64,000 nt of DNA from Bradyrhizobium sp. CCGUVB1N3 (GCF_024199925.1 NZ_JANADR010000001.1:806001-870000); one strand, 5' to 3'. Counted from the first letter of the stretch, positions 27,316 to 36,249 are shown. Notes: generated by a model from the letters alone, not told the origin. Translations and numbers: made by a program.

Positions 27316-28461
27316 ACAGTCGTGGCACTTGCACTCGTAAGCGCACTTGCCATTTTCCTACGGTCGGACCTGCTGGCGAACGTTGGGCCGGTCGCCGTTT
27401 TGTTTGCCCCGATGTTGTGGCTTGCGGCGCGATGCCGGCCAGTGTTTGCTGCCGCCGCGGCCTTCATAGTTAGTCTTTCGATCGTTTGGACCACTACCTT
27501 TGGCATTGGCTATTTTGGCAATCCTGCTCTTTCGTTAGGGGAGCGTGTTCTCGCCGCGCAAGTCAGCATTCTGCTCGTGACCATCGGCTCGTCGCTTCTT
27601 GCGGCACTGTTTGCCGAAATACGAGACAAGAGGAGGATCGCCGAAGCAGCGCTCCGCGCAAGCGAAACCCAGCGTTATCTCATCGAGTCTGAGAGACTCG
27701 CCGCACTCGGACGCCTCGTCGCGGGTGTCGCACACGAACTCAACAGCCCCATCGGCATCAGCCTGACGGTTGCTTCAACACTCGCGCAACGTTGCAGCAA
27801 GTTTGGACATCAAATCCTCTCAGGTCCGGTCCGCCGTTCGTTGCTCACGGAGTTTGCTAATGGTAACCGCGACGCAGCCAATCAGCTGGTGTCGAATCTC
27901 GAACGCGCCGGGGAGCTGATTCAAGCGTTCAAGCAGGTTGCTATCGATCGCAGCCATGCTGATCGCCGCAGATTTGATCTGAGACTCGCGACCGAGCAGA
28001 TAGTGGCCAGCGTAATGCCGGGCCTCCCTAAGCCTCGCAGCCCCTTGGCGATCGACATACCCTCCGACGTCATCCTGGACAGCTACGCCGGCGCTTACGG
28101 ACAAGTGCTGACAAATCTGATCTTTAATGCCGTTACGCATGGCTTTGCCGACGGACGTGGCGGGAACATGCTGATCGAAGCAACTCGCGTAGGCTTCGAC
28201 CAGATCGAGATCAGTTTCTCCGACGACGGATGCGGCATCCCGGAGGAAATTCAGCGTCATGTGTTCGACCCGTTCTTTACGACGCGGCGGGCGAAAGGCA
28301 GCACCGGGCTCGGCCTCTATATCGTCCATAATCTTGTAACTGAGCAACTGGGCGGTCGGATCACGCTCATCTCTGCTCCCGGGAAGGGCACGTCGGTTTG
28401 CATGGCAATTCCCTTGGTTACACCTAGCCATGCGACGTCTCGCGTCGCAGTTCTAGCCTAA
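27316..28461 (+). pseudogene. MASE1 sensor histidine kinase, C-terminal fragment
   Basis: Continues the gene broken at 25688. The last part of MASE1 (APMLWLAARCRPVFAAAAAFIVS) is followed by a short coiled linker, an H-box with the phospho-acceptor His in VAGVAHELNSPIG, and a HATPase domain: N-box NLIFNAVTHG, G1 DDGCGIPE, F-box FDPFFTTRR and G2 GSTGLGLYIVHNLV. A GTG at 27322 could allow expression of this part alone. The DHp region closely matches the kinase at 53190-54437. It may be transcribed from an IS promoter, which is not demonstrated. Confidence 0.85.
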
Positions 28462-28765
28462 GCAAGGGAGTGAAAGCCAGCTTTGCCAGTATCCGCGAAA
28501 TTCTCGAAACTATCGTCACGCGTCGTGCGCTCCGGCCCTGAACGTCGTGCTCATCGCAGTCGCCCCCGTCACGCCAGTGGAAGCTTGTACTTCGGCCAGC
28601 ATCAAATTCCGACGGGACCATAGCACGTTGCGCCGGCTACGGCGTCGCTGCGGGATCTCTATGCGGCCTATGACTGCTCTGGGTCATTCGCGTCGTTTTG
28701 ACATGTCTGCAGCATGTCCGCTATCCGCAATTCGGCGTTGCGGCTACGGCTTATGATTCCACGCC
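28462..28765. other. Noncoding gap after the split kinase
   Basis: 304 bp between convergent genes. The third dispersed repeat copy occupies 28664-28742; the remainder has no recognisable gene or hairpin. Confidence 0.4.
28664..28742. repeat. Dispersed intergenic repeat fragment, copy 3
   Basis: Contains CTGGGTCATTCGCGTCGTTTTGAC and then GCATGTCCGCTATCC. It therefore joins words found separately at 24640-24716 and 23378-23458, showing that the three are pieces of one dispersed element. Confidence 0.5.
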
Positions 28766-29536
28766 CTACTTCAGCACGACCCACGCCGGCGCGTGGTCGC
28801 TCGCGCCTTCCTCGCCGCGGACTTGCTTGTCGACGCCGCCTTTGGTCAGGCGCGGGGCGAGGGCAGGGCTGAGCAGGAGGTGATCGAGGCGCAAACCGGC
28901 ATCGCGCGGCCAGCGGTTACGCTTGTAGTCCCAGAAGGTGTAGATGCGCTTTTCGGGATGCAGCGTGCGGAGCGCATCGCACCAGCCTTGTGTGACGAGT
29001 GAGGCGAACGCGGCGCGGCTCCTGGGCTGGATCAGGGCGTCCTTGTCCCAGGATTTCGTCGGGTAGATGTCGAGCGCGGCCGGGGCGACGTTGTAGTCGC
29101 CGGCGAGCACGACCGGCAGGTCCTGCTTGAGGAAGGTCTTGGCGTGGCGCTTCAGGCGCACGAACCAGTCGAGCTTGTAATCGAACTTCGGCCCGGGCTG
29201 CGGGTTGCCGTTCGGCAAGTAGATGCTGGTGACGATGATGCCGCGCACAGCAGCCTCGATGTAGCGCGCCTCGTTGTCGTCAGCGTCGCCGGGTAAGCGG
29301 TCGCGGGTCAACACGGGCTCGGCGTTGCGCGCGAGAATGGCGACGCCGTTCCAGGTCTTTTGTCCGCGCCAGACCGCGCCGTAGCCGGCCTTCGCGATCG
29401 CAGCGGCCGGAAATTCGCCATCAGTGGCTTTCAGTTCTTGGAGCGCGACGACATCGGGATTCGCCGCGCGCAGCCAGGTCAACAGGTTGGGCAGGCGACG
29501 GTTGATGTTGTTGATGTTGAATGTCGCAATCTTCAT
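28766..29536 (-). CDS. xth: Exodeoxyribonuclease III (XthA-type AP endonuclease)
   Basis: 256 residues from MKIATFNINNINRRLPNLL. Endonuclease/exonuclease/phosphatase fold motifs: ALQELKAT (metal-binding Glu), IYLPNGNP, VLAGDYNVAP, RLDHLLLS and SDHAPAWVVL with the catalytic His. It incises abasic sites in base-excision repair. An upstream in-frame start at 29584 is possible but would overlap the divergent gene's leader; the ATG at 29536 gives the standard N terminus. It diverges from the Cys-rich protein gene 40 bp away. Confidence 0.94.
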   Translation of the reverse strand: MKIATFNINNINRRLPNLLTWLRAANPDVVALQELKATDGEFPAAAIAKAGYGAVWRGQKTWNGVAILARNAEPVLTRDRLPGDADDNEARYIEAAVRGIIVTSIYLPNGNPQPGPKFDYKLDWFVRLKRHAKTFLKQDLPVVLAGDYNVAPAALDIYPTKSWDKDALIQPRSRAAFASLVTQGWCDALRTLHPEKRIYTFWDYKRNRWPRDAGLRLDHLLLSPALAPRLTKGGVDKQVRGEEGASDHAPAWVVLK

Positions 29537-29576
29537 GTAGAGCTGATGGCTCCTCACGCCGCAAACCGGAGAGACA

Positions 29577-29792
29577 ATGTCCAAGTTGAATTTTGCCGCT
29601 ATCGCAGTCGCCGTCGCGCTCTCCGGGCCCGCGCTGGCACAATCGTCCGATCAGCGCGGCGCTTGCAAGGCGGATTATGACAAATTCTGCGCCGGCATCG
29701 CACCGGGCGGCGGCATCGTCGCGTGCCTCAACGGCAAGCGCGACCAGCTCAGCGCCTCCTGCAAGAAGGCGCTGGATAGCCGGAAGAAGTAA
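29577..29792 (+). CDS. Secreted cysteine-rich repeat small protein
   Basis: 71 residues. A signal peptide ending ALA-QSS is followed by one Cys-rich unit: CKADYDKFCAGIAPGGGIVACLNGKRDQLSASCKKAL, four Cys spaced as in the GLG1-type cysteine-rich repeat (PF00839). Exported single-repeat versions are common in Rhizobiales; the function is unknown. The ribosome site is ggagaga. Confidence 0.85.
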   Translation: MSKLNFAAIAVAVALSGPALAQSSDQRGACKADYDKFCAGIAPGGGIVACLNGKRDQLSASCKKALDSRKK

Positions 29793-29794
29793 AG

Positions 29795-29933
29795 TCTCGT
29801 GTCCCGGACGCGGCGCAGCGCGAAGCTGTGCGACGCAGAGCCGGGACCCATCTCACCACAAACGCTGGGCCCCGGCTCTGCAGCGCACTACGCCGCGAAG
29901 GGCGGCGCACTGCGCTGCGTCCGGGGCACGAGA
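29795..29933. repeat. Bradyrhizobium-type long palindromic intergenic repeat, copy B
   Basis: Outer arms TCTCGTGTCCCGGACGC and GCGTCCGGGGCACGAGA are near-complementary; inner arms GCAGAGCCGGGACCCA and TGGGCCCCGGCTCTGC pair again across a 15-nt loop. It fills the gap between the convergent Cys-rich gene and alr and may terminate both. Confidence 0.7.
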
Positions 29934-29940
29934 GTGTTGA

Positions 29941-31239
29941 CTAAGTTGGCAGCGGCGGCGGGCTCGCCGGCTGCTCCGTCAGCGGTGGGGGCGCGGGCGG
30001 TTCGGCGGCGGACGTCGCGGCGACCTGCGCGAGAGCCGGCTGTTCGACCGGCGCTTGCGCATTGCCGCCCTTGTAGACCCGGGCATAACGATGGCCGAGG
30101 CTCGTCAGCACCTCGTATCCGATGGTGCCGAAATGATGCGCGAGCTCGTCGACGGTGATGCCTTCGCCGAGCAGCGTCACCATGTGGCCGCGCCGCACCG
30201 TGTTCGGCGGCAGATCGGTGATGTCGATCGCGATCAGATCCATGGAGACTCGGCCCGCGACCGGGCAGCGCTTGCCTGCGACGATCACCTCGGCGCCGCG
30301 CGTGCCGTCATTGGAGCTGGCGGCGCGGAAATAGCCGTCGGCATAGCCGACCGCGACGATCGCGAGCTTCGTGGGGCGCCGCGCGCTCCAGGTGCCGCCA
30401 TAGCCGACCGTCTCGCCGCGCTCGATGGTGCGGATCTGCACGATGCGGGCCTTGAGATCGACCACCGGCTGCATCGGATTGTCGGCCTCCGGCGTCGGGT
30501 TGACGCCGTAGAGCGCCGCTCCCGGCCGCACCAGGTCGAACTGGAAGGGGGCGCCCAGGAAGATGCCGGAGGAATTGGCGAGCGCCGCGGGCACGCCCGC
30601 GAATTCGCTCGCGATGCTGCGGAAGGCCGCGAGCTGCTTGGCGTTGACCGGGCTGTTGAGCTGCTCGGCGGAGACCAGATGGCTCATCACCAGCGTGATG
30701 CCGTGATCGCCGGCATTGATGCGCGGGATGATGGCCTGCGCCTCCTGGAGCGTCAGCCCGAGCCGGTTCATGCCGGTGTCGACGTGGATGGCCGCGCCCC
30801 CGGTCCAGCCCGTGCGGCGGCAGAACACGTCCCATTCGGCGAGCTCGTTGAGATCGCCGATCACGGGACGGCAATCGATCTTGGCGTAATGCTCGCCGGT
30901 GTTCTGGAAATAGCCGCCGAGCACATAGATCGTCGCGGTCGGCACCGCCGCGCGGGCGGCACGCGCTTCCTCGATCGTCGCGACGAAGAAGGTCTTGCAA
31001 CCCGCCTTGTGGAGCGCGCGCGCCACCGGCTCCGTGCCGCAGCCATAGGCGTCGGCCTTGATCACGGCCGAGCATTCGGCCGGCACCGCGGTCTTCTCGA
31101 GCTTGCGCCAGTTGGCGACGATCGCGTCGAGGTCGACGGTGAGCACGCCGCCATAGACGGCAAGCGCCGCGGCCTGGTTGGCCTCCTCGGAGAGGAGGCC
31201 GGTTTGCGGGATGAGATTCGGGTCGGACGCCATTGTCAT
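29941..31239 (-). CDS. alr: Alanine racemase with C-terminal low-complexity tail
   Basis: 432 residues. PLP-binding Lys61 in VIKADAYGCG; second catalytic Tyr280 in VGYGGTW; typical blocks HVDTGMNRLGL and MSHLVSAE. It interconverts L- and D-alanine for peptidoglycan. The enzyme fold ends at about residue 392 (YARVYKGG); the last 40 residues are Ala/Pro-rich and outside the normal family length. It lies 140 bp downstream of dnaB on the same strand, separated by a repeat, an order seen in many alphaproteobacteria. Confidence 0.95.
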   Translation of the reverse strand: MTMASDPNLIPQTGLLSEEANQAAALAVYGGVLTVDLDAIVANWRKLEKTAVPAECSAVIKADAYGCGTEPVARALHKAGCKTFFVATIEEARAARAAVPTATIYVLGGYFQNTGEHYAKIDCRPVIGDLNELAEWDVFCRRTGWTGGAAIHVDTGMNRLGLTLQEAQAIIPRINAGDHGITLVMSHLVSAEQLNSPVNAKQLAAFRSIASEFAGVPAALANSSGIFLGAPFQFDLVRPGAALYGVNPTPEADNPMQPVVDLKARIVQIRTIERGETVGYGGTWSARRPTKLAIVAVGYADGYFRAASSNDGTRGAEVIVAGKRCPVAGRVSMDLIAIDITDLPPNTVRRGHMVTLLGEGITVDELAHHFGTIGYEVLTSLGHRYARVYKGGNAQAPVEQPALAQVAATSAAEPPAPPPLTEQPASPPPLPT

Positions 31240-31286
31240 GGCGTCGTTTTACGCAAGAGGTGAGCGCGGTTCAACCCGAGCAACCC

Positions 31287-31372
31287 AGAGCGCGATGAGA
31301 TCATCGCGCTCTGCCTCGTTGCTTGAGCATGATCTTTTTCGGAGAACCGCTGCACACTTTTCCGGATCATGC
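31287..31372. repeat. Double-hairpin intergenic repeat (GCATGATC type), copy 1
   Basis: First hairpin AGAGCGCGATGA-GA-TCATCGCGCTCT has a perfect 12-bp stem (31287-31312). It is followed by a second imperfect hairpin from GCATGATCTTTTTCGG to TTTTCCGGATCATGC. The same two modules recur at 47738-47820 (reverse order) and in part at 57565-57612. It lies between dnaB and alr. Confidence 0.75.
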
Positions 31373-31378
31373 CCAGGG

Positions 31379-32884
31379 CTAGTAGTCGCTGCGATCCGGG
31401 ATCTGGCCGTCATGCGCGAGGTCGCCGAAGCGGGTGACCGAGGCATCGAAGTGCAACTCGACCGTGCCGGTCGGGCCGTGGCGCTGCTTGCCGATGATGA
31501 CTTCGGCGCGCCCCGCCGTGCGTTCCATGTCGCCCTGCCATTTGGCGTGTTCCTCGGTGCCGGGGCGCGGCTCCTTCATGGCGAGGTAATATTCCTCGCG
31601 GAACACGAACAGCACGACGTCGGCGTCCTGCTCGATCGAGCCGGATTCACGCAGGTCGGATAGCTGTGGCCGTTTGTCGTCGCGCGATTCCACCTGACGC
31701 GAGAGCTGCGACAGCGCGATCACGGGGACGTTGAGCTCCTTCGCCAGCGCCTTCAGGCTGGTCGTGATCTCCGTGATTTCCTGCACGCGGCTGTCGCTGG
31801 CGCGCTTGCCCGAGCCGGACAGCAGCTGGATGTAGTCGATCACGAGGAGATCGAGGCCCTTCTGCCGCTTCAGCCGCCGCGCGCGCGCCATGAGCTGGGC
31901 GATCGACAGACCGCCGGTCGCGTCGACATAGAAAGGCAGCGACTGCAGCTCGATCGAGACCTGGCGGATCTTCTCGAAATCGGCTTCCGAGATGCCGCCA
32001 CGGCGGATGTGGGAGGAGGGAATGCCGGTGCGCTCGGCCACGATACGCGTGGCGAGCTGGTCGGCCGACATTTCGCAGGAAAAGAAGCCGATCACGCCGC
32101 CGTTGGCGGCCTTCATGGTGCCGTCGGCCTGAAGTTCTGGAACGTAGGCTTGCGCGACGTTGTAGGCGATGTTGGTCGCAAGCGAGGTCTTGCCCATGCC
32201 GGGGCGGCCCGCGACGATGATGAGGTCGGAGTGCTGCAGGCCGCCCATCTTGGTGTCGAGGTCGCGCAGGCCCGTGGAGATGCCCGACAGCTTGCCGTCG
32301 CGCTGGAACGCTTTCGCCGCGAGATCGACCGCAACCGTCAGCGCCTGCGAGAATTTCTGGAAGCCGCCGTCATAGCGGCCGGACTCGGCGAGCTCGTAGA
32401 GGCGCCGCTCGGCGTCCTCGATCTGCGCCCGCGGGGCGAAGTCGACCGGCGCGTCATAGGCGACATTGACCATGTCCTCGCCGATGCCGATCAGGTCGCG
32501 CCGCAACGACAGGTCGTAGACGGTGCGGCCGTAGTCCTGGGCGTTGATGATGGTGGTCGCTTCCGCCGCAAGCCGCGCCAGATATTGCCCGATGGTCATG
32601 CCGCCGACGTCGGTATCGGAGGGCAGGAACGTCTTCAGCGTCACCGGGGTGGCGATCTTGCCCATCCGGATCAGGCTGCCGGCGGTCTCGAAGATCGTCT
32701 GGTGCAGCGGCTCGAAGAAGTGCTTGGGCTCGAGGAAGTCGGAGACGCGGTAGAAGGCGTCGTTGTTGACCAAAATGGCGCCCAGAAGGCTCTGTTCCGC
32801 CTCGATATTGTGCGGCGCGCTCCGGTAGGCGGGGGTTCCCGCGTCGGGCGCGAGTTTCAGGACGGTCGAATCAGTCAGGGCCAT
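31379..32884 (-). CDS. dnaB: Replicative DNA helicase DnaB
   Basis: 501 residues. The N-terminal primase-interaction domain begins APHNIEAEQSLLGAIL; Walker A GRPGMGKTS lies at 226-234, Walker B LLVIDYIQLL and the DnaB motif QLSRQVESR in the C-terminal RecA-like domain. The tail carries KQRHGPTGTVELHF, also canonical. It unwinds DNA at the fork as a hexamer. No intein interrupts the usual insertion sites. Confidence 0.96.
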   Translation of the reverse strand: MALTDSTVLKLAPDAGTPAYRSAPHNIEAEQSLLGAILVNNDAFYRVSDFLEPKHFFEPLHQTIFETAGSLIRMGKIATPVTLKTFLPSDTDVGGMTIGQYLARLAAEATTIINAQDYGRTVYDLSLRRDLIGIGEDMVNVAYDAPVDFAPRAQIEDAERRLYELAESGRYDGGFQKFSQALTVAVDLAAKAFQRDGKLSGISTGLRDLDTKMGGLQHSDLIIVAGRPGMGKTSLATNIAYNVAQAYVPELQADGTMKAANGGVIGFFSCEMSADQLATRIVAERTGIPSSHIRRGGISEADFEKIRQVSIELQSLPFYVDATGGLSIAQLMARARRLKRQKGLDLLVIDYIQLLSGSGKRASDSRVQEITEITTSLKALAKELNVPVIALSQLSRQVESRDDKRPQLSDLRESGSIEQDADVVLFVFREEYYLAMKEPRPGTEEHAKWQGDMERTAGRAEVIIGKQRHGPTGTVELHFDASVTRFGDLAHDGQIPDRSDY

Positions 32885-33175
32885 GGTCGGAGGTGCTTAG
32901 CAACTTTTCCGGCAGGATGCGGGGCGGCGATAAAGCGCCCACGGCTCCCAAAGCGGAAGCGAAAGCTGGTCGCTATCAACCGCTCTTTAAAATGGTGGAT
33001 GGTTAGCAGCCGCAGCATGCGCGATGCTTGACTGATGTTTTGCGGAATTCGCCTCGGCGCCTTGATCTCGCTCAGGCCGGGCCACGGAAAAATCCGGATG
33101 ATGTGAACCTTATATGTCGGCGCGCAGACCTATTTTGCAGGCGCGCATCATGCGGCGCGCTGGCCGGCCGACTGT

Positions 33176-33295
33176 TCAGACGATCAGGAGGTAGACCAGC
33201 GCAACCAAGGCGGCGGCAACGCCGGTGGCGATCAAGGCATAGTCGGTGCCGAGATCGTCCTGCACGTCGAAGGAGGTTTGGATCTTCTTGCTCAT
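33176..33295 (-). CDS. 39-residue Flp-pilin-like small membrane protein
   Basis: The translation is MSKKIQTSFDVQDDLG followed by TDYALIATGVAAALVALVYLLIV. The middle looks like the Flp/Fap pilin core (D-x-x-G-x-[DE]-Y-[AG]-L-I-A), but the leader is short and lacks the G/XXXXEY processing site in its standard form. One hydrophobic helix covers the C-terminal half. No strong Shine-Dalgarno is visible. No pilus assembly (tad/cpa) genes are nearby. It could be a stand-alone single-pass small membrane protein. Confidence 0.5.
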   Translation of the reverse strand: MSKKIQTSFDVQDDLGTDYALIATGVAAALVALVYLLIV

Positions 33296-33435
33296 AGTGA
33301 CGGTCTAGGACAATTCCGACCACCACTTTGTGAAGCAGATCACAGAACCCCGGAATCTTTCGGGTGAGGCTTGGAACCGGCCGGCGGGCAGCGAATTGAT
33401 CCGGTCCGCGAGCGTCAGGAGGAGGCGAGGCGACC

Positions 33436-33633
33436 ATGCGGCAGGAGCTGCAGACGTGGAAAAGCGAGGCAGGCAGCCGGATCTGGCTGTCGGCGCTTAT
33501 CGCGGCCATGGAGGACGCCTCCCGCCCGGAATCTGAGCGGTCCAAGCTGCTGCCCGAGACGCTGGCGCAATTCCGTGCGCAGCTCGCGCTGCCGGCCTCG
33601 CTGCTCTATCCAGCCTCGCACCTGCGCCACTAG
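33436..33633 (+). CDS. Small hypothetical protein
   Basis: 65 residues, no membrane segment or signal peptide, with a predicted helical body (LQTWKSEAGSRIWLSALIAAMEDASRPES). A strong Shine-Dalgarno (aggaggagg, 8-14 bases before the ATG) is the main support. It is convergent with cfa, ending 10 bp from it. No recognised domain. Confidence 0.5.
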   Translation: MRQELQTWKSEAGSRIWLSALIAAMEDASRPESERSKLLPETLAQFRAQLALPASLLYPASHLRH

Positions 33634-33642
33634 CCTCTATTA

Positions 33643-34893
33643 TCATTCGCCCGCGAGCTTCAGCCTCGGCTTGCTACCGCTTTCCAGGCTGCGCAGCCGC
33701 TCCTCTTCTCGGGAGATATAGTCGCGGGTCACCGGCACCACGCCTTGGCGTCTGGTGAGCTGGACCTGGAAGTTCATCATGCCCTGCTTGCGGAAGGTCA
33801 TCTCGCAGGCGGCCAGATAAAATTCCCACATCAGCGCAAAGCGCTCGTCATAGAGCTGAACCGCTTCCTCGCGCCGCGCCATGAAGCGCTCGCGCCAGGC
33901 CTTCAGCGTCTCGGCATAGTGCAGGCGCAGGATCTCGATGTCGCAGACGAGCAGCCCCGCGCGCTCGATCGCGGGCAGCACCTCGGACAGCGCCGGGATA
34001 TAGCCGCCGGGAAAGATATATTTGGCGATCCAGGGATTGGTGGAGTCCGGCCCCTGCGAACGGCCGATCGAATGCAGCAGCATGACACCGTCCTCGGCGA
34101 GGAGTTCGGCGCAGCGCTCAAAATAGGTGTTGTAGAACTTGACGCCGACATGCTCGAACATGCCGACCGAGACGATGCGATCGAACGGACCGTCGATGTC
34201 GCGATAGTCCTGCAGCAGGAACCGGGCCGATCGGGTCAGGCTCCTCTCGGCCGCGCGAGCATTCGCAACCTGCAACTGCTCGGTCGAGAGCGTGATGCCG
34301 GTGACGTCGGCGCCCGCAATCTCGGCGAGGTAGAGGCCGAGCCCGCCCCAGCCGGAGCCGATATCAAGCACGCGCTGGCCGCGCTTGATGAAGAGCTTCG
34401 CCGCGACATGCCGCTTCTTGGCGAGCTGGGCGTCGTCGAGCGAGCTGTCCGGCGTCTCGAAATAGGCGCAGCTATATTGCTTGTCGGCGTCGAGGAAGAG
34501 CGAATAGAGCCGGCCGTCGAGATCGTAATGACGGGCAACATTGGTCCTGGCGCGGGCACGCAGGTTGAACTGCTTCAGATGCCGCGTCAGGTAGCGCAGG
34601 TGCCATTGCGGCCTCGCCCACTGCGGCACCATGTCGGGTTGATCAAGCAGGATCGCCAAGGCATCAGCGATGGTGCCGGCCTCGACGACAAACTCACCGT
34701 CCATATAGGCCTCGCCGAGCCCGAGTTCGGGATTGAGCAGGATCTTGCGCTGCGCCTCGGCGGTCACGAAGCGGACCGCCACGTGCTGGCCGGAGCCGTC
34801 GCCACATGTGAATTTTGCGCCGCCTGCGGTCGTCACCGTCATCGTTCCGCGGCGGATGAACTTCGTCAGGAAGCCACGCAACAAACGGTCCAT
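33643..34893 (-). CDS. cfa: Cyclopropane-fatty-acyl-phospholipid synthase family protein
   Basis: 416 residues. SAM-binding motif LDIGSGWGGLGLYLAE at about 172-187, the family block YDLDGRLYSLFLDADKQYSCAYFE upstream of it, and downstream FDRIVSVGMFEHVGVKFY with the active-site region. The enzyme adds a methylene bridge to unsaturated membrane lipid chains. The N-terminal lipid-binding domain includes GDGSGQHVAVRFV. The start MDRLLRGFLTKFIRRG is normal for alphaproteobacterial Cfa. It is oriented away from the cytochrome-like gene. Confidence 0.93.
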   Translation of the reverse strand: MDRLLRGFLTKFIRRGTMTVTTAGGAKFTCGDGSGQHVAVRFVTAEAQRKILLNPELGLGEAYMDGEFVVEAGTIADALAILLDQPDMVPQWARPQWHLRYLTRHLKQFNLRARARTNVARHYDLDGRLYSLFLDADKQYSCAYFETPDSSLDDAQLAKKRHVAAKLFIKRGQRVLDIGSGWGGLGLYLAEIAGADVTGITLSTEQLQVANARAAERSLTRSARFLLQDYRDIDGPFDRIVSVGMFEHVGVKFYNTYFERCAELLAEDGVMLLHSIGRSQGPDSTNPWIAKYIFPGGYIPALSEVLPAIERAGLLVCDIEILRLHYAETLKAWRERFMARREEAVQLYDERFALMWEFYLAACEMTFRKQGMMNFQVQLTRRQGVVPVTRDYISREEERLRSLESGSKPRLKLAGE

Positions 34894-35181
34894 AGAACCA
34901 TCCTGTCGAGCGAACCCGAAAAGATGCGACTAACCCCCGCTGTCACACCGACGCATCGGAACCGCATTGGTTCCTATGCATCCGCATGGAAAGCTAATCA
35001 GCCGGCCCCGAACCTGCTATTGCGTTGTGTTCAAAGCCGATATTCGCAAAACGCGCGATCACATCCTTGCGTCATGAGCGCGCTTCCAATTGCAGCGCAA
35101 TCGGCTAAAAGGTGACCCGCCGCCGGCGCCACCTGCGCGCGCGGGCCGGCGTTCTTGCGTATTTTCAATGGAGATGACGGG

Positions 35182-36249
35182 ATGTCGAGCCGAGCGCTCA
35201 GCCTCGCGACGGTGTTGCTTCTGATTGGCCTTGGCGCTCCAGAGGCTGCGTTTGCGCAGGCGACGAACCTCGAGGCCGGCAAGAGCCCGTCCCAGATCTT
35301 CGCCCAGACCTGCAATGCCTGCCACAAGTCGCCGCGTGGGCTGCTCAAATCGGTGCCGCCGGGCTCGCTGCCGGGCTTCTTGCGCCAGCACTACACCACG
35401 AGCTCGGACATGGCCGGCGTGCTGTCATCCTATCTCGTCTCCAACGGCGCGACCGACACGCGCTACCAGGCCAAGGACGGCAAGGACAAGAAGGACGGCG
35501 CCAAGGAGAAGGACAAGGAAGCCAATTCCAGCGCCACGCAACAGCCCGAGCATCCCAGCCGGCGTCAGCATCAGGACGCGGCGAAGCCGGAGGGCGAGGG
35601 CGCTCCTGCATCCGAGACCGGACGCGCCGGTTCGAGGCGAATGGCGCGGCCGAGCGAAGAGGGGGCCAAGGACGGTGCGAAGGAAGGCGCCAAGGAGAAC
35701 GGCAAGCCCGAGGGCCAGGCGACCAATGAGCGTGGCCCCGAGGGCCGCAAGTCCAAGCAGCGCATGAGCAAGCGCGGCAAGCCCGAGCCCGAGGAAGCTC
35801 CTAAGACTGACACGCCCAAGGGCGAAACGCCCAAGGACATGCCTGCCGCGGCCGAGGACAGGAAGAGCGAATCCAAGAGCGATACGAAGAGCGATACGAA
35901 GAACGACAGCGCCAAGGTCGATACCGACGCCAAGCCCGACAGCACCAAGGACAAGCCGGCGGAGAAGCCGGCCGACAAGCCCGAGAGCGCCAAGGTCGAG
36001 CCTTCGACCAGCCAGACCCCCGCGCTGCGGCCTGATCCCGTGCCGCAGGTGACGCCGCCCGCGCCGGCTGCCGCGAAACCGGCCGAGGCTGCGCCCGAGC
36101 GGAAGCCGGCCGATACCGCGGTGAAGCCCGCCGATGCCTCTTCGAACGGCAACGGCGCCTCCGCGCCGCAGGATGCGCCTGCGACCGCGGCGGCTCCGCC
36201 GGCTCCGGTCGAGCCGTCAGGCCCGCCGACCCCGCCGCTTTCCCGCTAA
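35182..36249 (+). CDS. Secreted protein with single c-type haem motif and long low-complexity tail
   Basis: 355 residues. After a signal peptide (cleavage near AFAQ-ATN) a short domain of about 70 residues carries CNACH (C44, C47, H48), the covalent haem c motif. A possible axial Met sits in TSSDMAGVLSSYL. Everything after about residue 95 is disordered: Lys/Glu/Asp-rich, then Pro/Ala-rich with multiple KSD/KPD repeats. Such a mini-cytochrome with a charged tail is unusual; electron-carrier use is inferred only from the haem motif. The TTG at 35155 is an alternative start. Confidence 0.75.
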   Translation: MSSRALSLATVLLLIGLGAPEAAFAQATNLEAGKSPSQIFAQTCNACHKSPRGLLKSVPPGSLPGFLRQHYTTSSDMAGVLSSYLVSNGATDTRYQAKDGKDKKDGAKEKDKEANSSATQQPEHPSRRQHQDAAKPEGEGAPASETGRAGSRRMARPSEEGAKDGAKEGAKENGKPEGQATNERGPEGRKSKQRMSKRGKPEPEEAPKTDTPKGETPKDMPAAAEDRKSESKSDTKSDTKNDSAKVDTDAKPDSTKDKPAEKPADKPESAKVEPSTSQTPALRPDPVPQVTPPAPAAAKPAEAAPERKPADTAVKPADASSNGNGASAPQDAPATAAAPPAPVEPSGPPTPPLSR

